Shown: piece after piece, positions 59,123 to 64,000 of the stretch | Position numbering within the stretch: position 1 is the stretch's first letter | How the letters are laid out: every line of letters starts with the position of its first letter | Source: Carnegiea gigantea | Taxonomy: Eukaryota; Streptophyta; Magnoliopsida; Caryophyllales; Cactaceae | NCBI GenBank assembly: GCA_029747015.1 | Contig: JAKOGI010000526.1 | Coordinates: 248,001 to 312,000 of the forward strand | Length of the DNA stretch: 64,000 nt | Reading direction: 5' to 3' | Program-made: the position numbers and the translations under genes | Notes under the pieces: generated by a model | What the model was told of the DNA's origin: nothing | The model's database searches: none | Seen by the model: only the letters and a program-made list of their open reading frames with translations

Positions 59123-60964
59123 AGACGTCTGGATTCAATGGTGGACGTGGCCGTGGTCGTGGTCGAACGTTCAGGAATAATGCGGGTAGAGGAGTATCAC
59201 AACCAACCCCACAGTTTGATCCTGCTGATCAAAACTATGAAACAAACACCTTTAGTAGAATGTTTGGAGGTTTTCTTGATCCAACTCAACCGTTCGGAAA
59301 TTATTTTGGTAGTATGAATGAGCAACCTCATATGCAACCACCTTTTTTGGTGTGGGTGTGCAGCCACCAATCCAACCCAATGTTCCGTACGTCGGTGGTA
59401 CTTCAGCTACTCCATTTCTATATCAACAGTTTGGTACTGTTAGTCCACATTTCAACAGTAATCAGATTATGGGTCAACCTAGAATGCCAAGCCACTCAGT
59501 CCACAATGAAGGGGTCCAAAATGAAGGGGTAGGAAGAGATAGACAAAGTCCTGCACCTGATAGTGACACTGCAAGCACAAATAATAAGATATATTTACAA
59601 CCTGATGGTGATACGTAAGTATCTTGCAAATTTTCTAGTTTCCTCAGTAATCATATTCTTTGATCGAATGCATACAGTAATTACTTTTGATAAATTCTTT
59701 TTTTGTTCTTAGTTTTGTTCCATACCAGGGCGTGGTTCAAAAAATTGTTGAAAGCTTTGCAAGTAAGTACCCACGTCCTTGGATCAGGTGGGGGGAAGTT
59801 CCACAATCTCAAAGAGACATATGGTTTAATGAGTTCAAGGTTAGTTTTCCGTATAATGAATTTAAAAGTTGTCATTGGATTTTTTTGAGATGTTTACTAA
59901 TATACTTCAACTTTGTCACAGAAACACTACTACTGGCATCCAGACGATGAAACTCATATACGGCGTAACTTTGAGTACAGAGGTGCAACTCGACTTAGGG
60001 ACATTCTTGGATATGCCAGAAAGTACAACAAAAAGCCAAAGTGGTTACCACCTGGTGTTTGGAATGAGATGGTCAAACATTGGAGTGAGGATGACAACTT
60101 CAAGAAATTGAGTCAACAAAATAAAAAGAATAGATTGAGTGATGCAGAAGGTTTTGGTCCTTCATTGCACACATGTGGCTCAATTCCGATTAGTGAAAGG
60201 AAAAGGTGCCTAGTAAGTTATGTGATTATTAATAAGCGTATTTTTCATTTATAATGTACGGTATGGATTGCAGTTTAATTTGATCCTTGTTTACATTGAA
60301 TTGCTCATTATATATTTTTTTTAGGCCAAAGCATTAGCTAAGGAACCAACATGTGAGGAACTATTTAAGGACACTCACTGCAAGGTCAAAGACAAAATTT
60401 TCGTTGATAAAAAATCTACAAAAAAATTTGTAAGTTTAACTCATTTTTTTCAAAGATTATTCATAAGTTATAATATTAATTATTTGTTTAGTGTGAAATT
60501 AATAGTTTTATTTTTGACAACTTTCAGGAGGATTCTCACAACAAATGGGAGGAGTACACTCAATCTGCAAGTCAAGGTAGCTCCCAACTGCCCCCCATGA
60601 CCCCAGAAGAGTTTTGGGTTAGAGAAAATCTGGACAAAAAGGCCGTGTATACGGTTTTGGCACGGAGGGGGTTAAGTTGAAGAAATCAGCTACAATTGCA
60701 GCTGCACGTCACTTATCAGCTGAACATTTTGATCCAAGAGAGCAAGCGCAACTCCTCAATCAGAGCATTACCAAACAAGCAGAGGCTATAAGTCAAATAG
60801 CCAAGAAACAGGGGAAGACCGAGCGGATTATGAAAAAAGTTTTAAGATTTCTTAAAGGACAAAGTGCAGGTTCTTCTAGCCAAATCAACCTGAACCCTGA
60901 TGATGAAGAGGACTCCAAAGATGACAATAACGATAATCGCACAAATTTATCTGACTCTAATTAA
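59123..60964 (+). pseudogene. TNPA-like CACTA protein (plant transposase Ptta/En/Spm type), spliced, two frameshifts
   Basis: Exons at about 59123-59617, 59713-59839, 59922-60212, 60325-60429 and 60528-60964 all have AG and GT borders. The order is an RGRGRG basic start, a Pro/Gln-rich region, WIRWGEVPQSQRDIWFNEFK, HYYWHPDDETHIRRNFEYRG, ATRLRDILGYARKYNKKPKW, GPSLHTCGSIPISERKR, and a coiled-coil Gln/Lys tail ending DDNNDNRTNLSDSN. TNPA-type proteins bind subterminal repeats (family knowledge). A one-base loss near 59346 and another near 60638 break the frame. The better-preserved splice sites suggest rather recent decay. Confidence 0.82.
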
Positions 60965-61664
60965 TGTATATGACCTGCGTGCGGATACTGGATAATTGTG
61001 TTTGATGGATATTGTGGTGAATGTTTGTGGCACATTTTTAATTTCAGATGTGAAACTATATATTTGGTAATTATTTATATTTGGTAATTATTAATTTTAT
61101 TCTATATGCTGGTTTAAATTTTGGGGATGATTTAAGATTTTCTTGTTAATTTTACGCAGCAACTAAAATATTTTACGCAGTAACTAAAATAATTCAAAAA
61201 AAAAATTTTTTCTTTTTTTGCCGGCCTGAATTTCCGACGGAAATTCCGACGGGAATTTCCGTCGGAAATTTCGGCCCTGCAATTTTCCCCTGCAACCCAA
61301 AAAGTGTCCCGACAGTGTTCCGACGGGTGTTTTCCGTCGGAAATTCCGTCAGAGTCCGTCGGACCAGTTTCTGCGACGAGCCGAATCCCGACGGTCAACT
61401 TTCCGTTGCAGTTCCCGTCGGAAATCCTTTTTCCCGTCGGAAAACAGACCTTTTTCCGTCTATATATACGTCGCTGATTAGACGTATTTTTATACGAATT
61501 AATTTAGTAGCAATATAACAATAATAAAAAGGGGGCGAGTTATGTATATAAAAAGAGTAAGGTAGTAACAAAAAAAAATGAGAATGTATTCTCATAAATT
61601 TACACCCAAAAGATTGTAAAATTTAAATTTATTAACCTAGCCAAGAATATTAATGCAATTTTCC

Positions 61665-61719
<55 letters not shown>

Positions 61720-61736
61720 TGTATGTATGTATATGT
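61665..61736. repeat. (AT)n(ATGT)n compound microsatellite
   Basis: About 26 bp of AT is followed by some 11 ATGT units, between the outer CACTA end and the right inverted arm. Confidence 0.95.
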
Positions 61737-61926
61737 AATGAAGGGTAATAAAATTTAAATAAACATGAACATAAATACAAGAGAGAGGATTAGGATATTG
61801 TGAGAAAATTCTAGTTTAAGCTTGTGTGTCAACAAACAAAAGGGTAGAAAGAAAAAGGAAAAAGAGTTAATTAAAATTTAAAATAAATTATCTAAACTAA
61901 ATAAACAAAAAACTAAACAAAGAAAT

Positions 61927-63737
61927 TAGCCCAAACCCCCCAAAATTTCCCTGCTCAGCTCGACCCCCCTCCCTTGCTTCTACGTTGTTTGCCAGCCCCC
62001 TTGCCCGTGGCCCACTACCATACGTCGGCTGTCTGACGCCGCCAGCACCACCGCCCAGTTTCACCGGAGTCCACTGCTAGTGCCGCCGTCCTAACAGTCT
62101 TCTTCTTCAACTCCTTGTGCGTGTGTTTGAATGGTTGAGAGTGAAAACCCTAACTCTCCTTAATTCAATTTTTGATGTTTTGAATATGAATTTTTGTATT
62201 AAATGGTGTAATTAATATTGATGAGTATTTATTTGCAAAGTTCTTGAATTATTGTGGTTGTTTGAATTGAGTTGTGAATGGGGGGATTAGGATGAGTGTG
62301 GTAAGTGAGGGTTTGCAAATTATGTTTAATATTAGTTGTTTATGGTGATGTTAAGATTGATTTTAATGCCTATTGGAATGAGATTAAAGTGAAACAAATG
62401 TTGGGTGGATGGGTTATGATCATGAACTTGAGGGATTAGGTTTATGGCTTGGAATGATATTTTAAGTTAATTGCGTTGAGTTATTAATGTTTAAATGAGT
62501 CAAGTGATGATTAAATAAGGAAATATGCATGTATATATGCATAAGGTGTGGGTGTTGTGTTATGCTCATGGTTTGGTGATTGGGTTGTAGTTGGGAATAA
62601 AACTACGAGCTTGATTTTGACTGAATTGATGGTTTTAAGTAAATTACGATGAAAATTTGACTGAAATTAACAAGAATTGATGTTAAATTTTGTGTATTGG
62701 GTGTGTTTTGTCATGAGTTGGTTATTTAAGGTTAGATGTTTGGGTGAAGCTTAAGCTTACTTAAGTTATTTTAATGGGGTTTAAGTAAATCTTTGGTGAG
62801 AATCAAATGAAAACAAAGAGGCATGAGCATATGTATTATATTGATGTATAAGTACATGACAAAATTTAAATTCTAAGTGAGGATGGTGGGGAGGAGAATG
62901 GAGGGAGATGTAGTGGCTTTAAATGTTTGAAAATCATGAACTAAGTATGGGGTTAGTGAGATTCTAGGATTTGGTTATTAAAGAAGAGGGAAAAGAATAA
63001 GTAGTTTTGTGGATTTGGAGCTACCACCATAATATGTCTTTGTGGTTTTATATCACTAATGATAATTGTATGATTGGGACCCAATTCGAACCTGAGACCG
63101 GTTCATAAAATTGCCTTAAATCGTATCGCAACCTAAAGTTTAAGGGGCTCATGGCAATTCATTAAAGAGAAAAGCAATAACCATAATAATATTGTTAATA
63201 ATAATTATGGTAAAAATAGCCACAATTCTAGTAATAGTAATAATAAAATAATAATTCAAGTGGTTATGTCAATAATGTTGATATTATTAATAAACACAAG
63301 GCAAGATATACTATTACGCTATCATAACCTCTGTTAAACAAACATTGGTAGTATTAGATAGGGGAGCGAAACAAAAATAAAATAGAATCAAACTAGATGA
63401 ATAAGTAATCGGCGGGCTAATTATTAAAGAGAGGTCTCAAAAATTTAAATTATTCATTAAGCCAATAAATGCAATAAAACTTTTTAATCTTTCACTAATC
63501 GAGAAAAATTACATATTTGGAGCAGAACTGAGGCCACCTCTATAGCTGCCAGCAAACGATTTTCGGTAAAACAGAGAGAGACTCTCAAAGATCAGGTACG
63601 TACATTGTCTGTGCTCTTCGAAAACTCATATGTTTCTCAAGTTAATACAAAATCAATATGATATTCATACAAGGAATCATTTTATATAATGTTTTGTCAC
63701 ATAAGCAAGTGGCCCTATCAATTATCAATTATCAGAG
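61927..63737 (-). repeat. Right arm of the large inverted repeat
   Basis: This is the reverse-complement partner of 46366-48199. Similarity fades inward of about 61927 and is cut off outward at 63738 by a gypsy LTR. The 13.7 kb between the arms is occupied almost entirely by two nested CACTA elements. Confidence 0.85.
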
Positions 63738-64000
63738 TGATGGAGATCCATCCATGACCATGAATACCTACCCTCAAGGTGCTCCAAAACAATCAGAATC
63801 AATGGCTAAAGTGCAAAAAACATGCCTAGTTTGCCTTAGTCATTTTCAGCCTTCATCCTGTTTTCGGCCTGTGAACAAACCCGGTTTTGTACACCTTTTT
63901 ACATGACCTTCCAATGGATATGATTGGGATGCAGGAGGCCTAACTTTAAGTTTAAGATGTGTTCTTTCCAATAAGACCAATTGCAAGTCATTTGGAGGTC
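63738..64000 (+). mobile_element. Third gypsy relative: LTR start, runs off the window
   Basis: Similarity to the left arm of the inverted repeat stops and TGATGGAGATCCATCC begins, aligning to the LTR starts of gypsy A (reverse complement) and B. It shares ACAAACCCGGTTTTGT and GCAAGTCATTTGGAG with gypsy A. Its first 169 bases keep the same open frame, ending NKPGFVHLFT. Since host-like sequence lies directly to its left, it is probably the left LTR of an element extending to the right, or a solo LTR. The five bases before it are CAGAG. Confidence 0.85.

Larger units (their letters stand above)
48435..61512 (+). mobile_element. CACTA (En/Spm-type) transposon, outer, plus strand, split by a second CACTA
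   Basis: The left end TACTACTACAAAAACG resembles a CACTACTAC terminus with its first base changed. The right end TTAGTAGC near 61511 is a decayed counterpart. Both ends are followed inward by many copies of CCGACGG or CCGTCGG (48455-48660 and 61225-61460), typical subterminal repeats. Inside are a TNP2-type transposase gene and a TNPA-like gene, both in plus orientation. A splice donor TACG|GTAAGTG at 48835-48845 belongs to its 5' leader intron, which now holds the inner CACTA. Without that insert it is about 7 kb. The exact ends are uncertain. Confidence 0.75.

Overview
This is nuclear DNA of a flowering plant, probably a dicot with a repeat-rich genome. The evidence is a spliced plant-type gene with GT..AG introns, plant Ty3/gypsy elements primed by initiator tRNA-Met, RTE and L1 LINEs, and En/Spm-type CACTA transposons. 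I cannot name the species from sequence alone.

The only host gene I can support is the autophagy-initiating kinase ATG1 on the minus strand. Its first exon lies near 43.8 kb. Twelve coding exons can be followed down to 1546 with every splice phase matching, giving about 645 residues; the last coding exon(s) lie beyond the left edge. A coding sequence of under 2 kb is stretched over more than 42 kb because its introns are full of transposons.

Region by region: 1-1545 is ATG1 intron 12. Intron 11 (1617-10569) holds a gypsy integrase remnant, a MITE, a long degraded RTE LINE and a short LINE 3' end. Exons 11 to 8 cluster at 10.6-11.9 kb and exons 7 to 5 at 14.8-15.3 kb. Intron 4 (15344-22502) holds an RTE LINE, an L1 3' end and a small old LTR element with target duplication CAATA. 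Exon 4 is at 22.5 kb. Intron 3 starts with a tandem repeat. Exons 3 and 2 are at 26.0-26.3 kb. Intron 1 (26283-43575) holds two complete Ty3/gypsy elements in opposite orientation, 26623-33554 (TSD CAATC) and 35000-42222 (TSD GAATC).

Upstream of ATG1 (44.5 kb to the right edge) is a transposon nest. A third RTE LINE is broken at about 45.63 kb by an unidentified sequence. A pair of roughly 1.8 kb inverted arms (about 46.37-48.20 and 61.93-63.74 kb) encloses a CACTA element (about 48.43-61.51 kb). A second CACTA element in opposite orientation (48894-54927) sits inside its 5' intron. The right arm is broken at 63738 by the LTR of a third gypsy relative that runs off the window.

Nearly all transposon genes are broken by stops or frameshifts. 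The 35.0-42.2 kb gypsy element is the youngest: its LTRs are almost identical and its polyprotein is one frame with only three stop codons. No RNA genes, CRISPR arrays or bacterial features were seen. The most unusual observations are the large inverted repeat around the nested CACTA pair, the extreme TE-driven expansion of ATG1, and a conserved Pol tail encoded inside the LTRs of three related gypsy elements.
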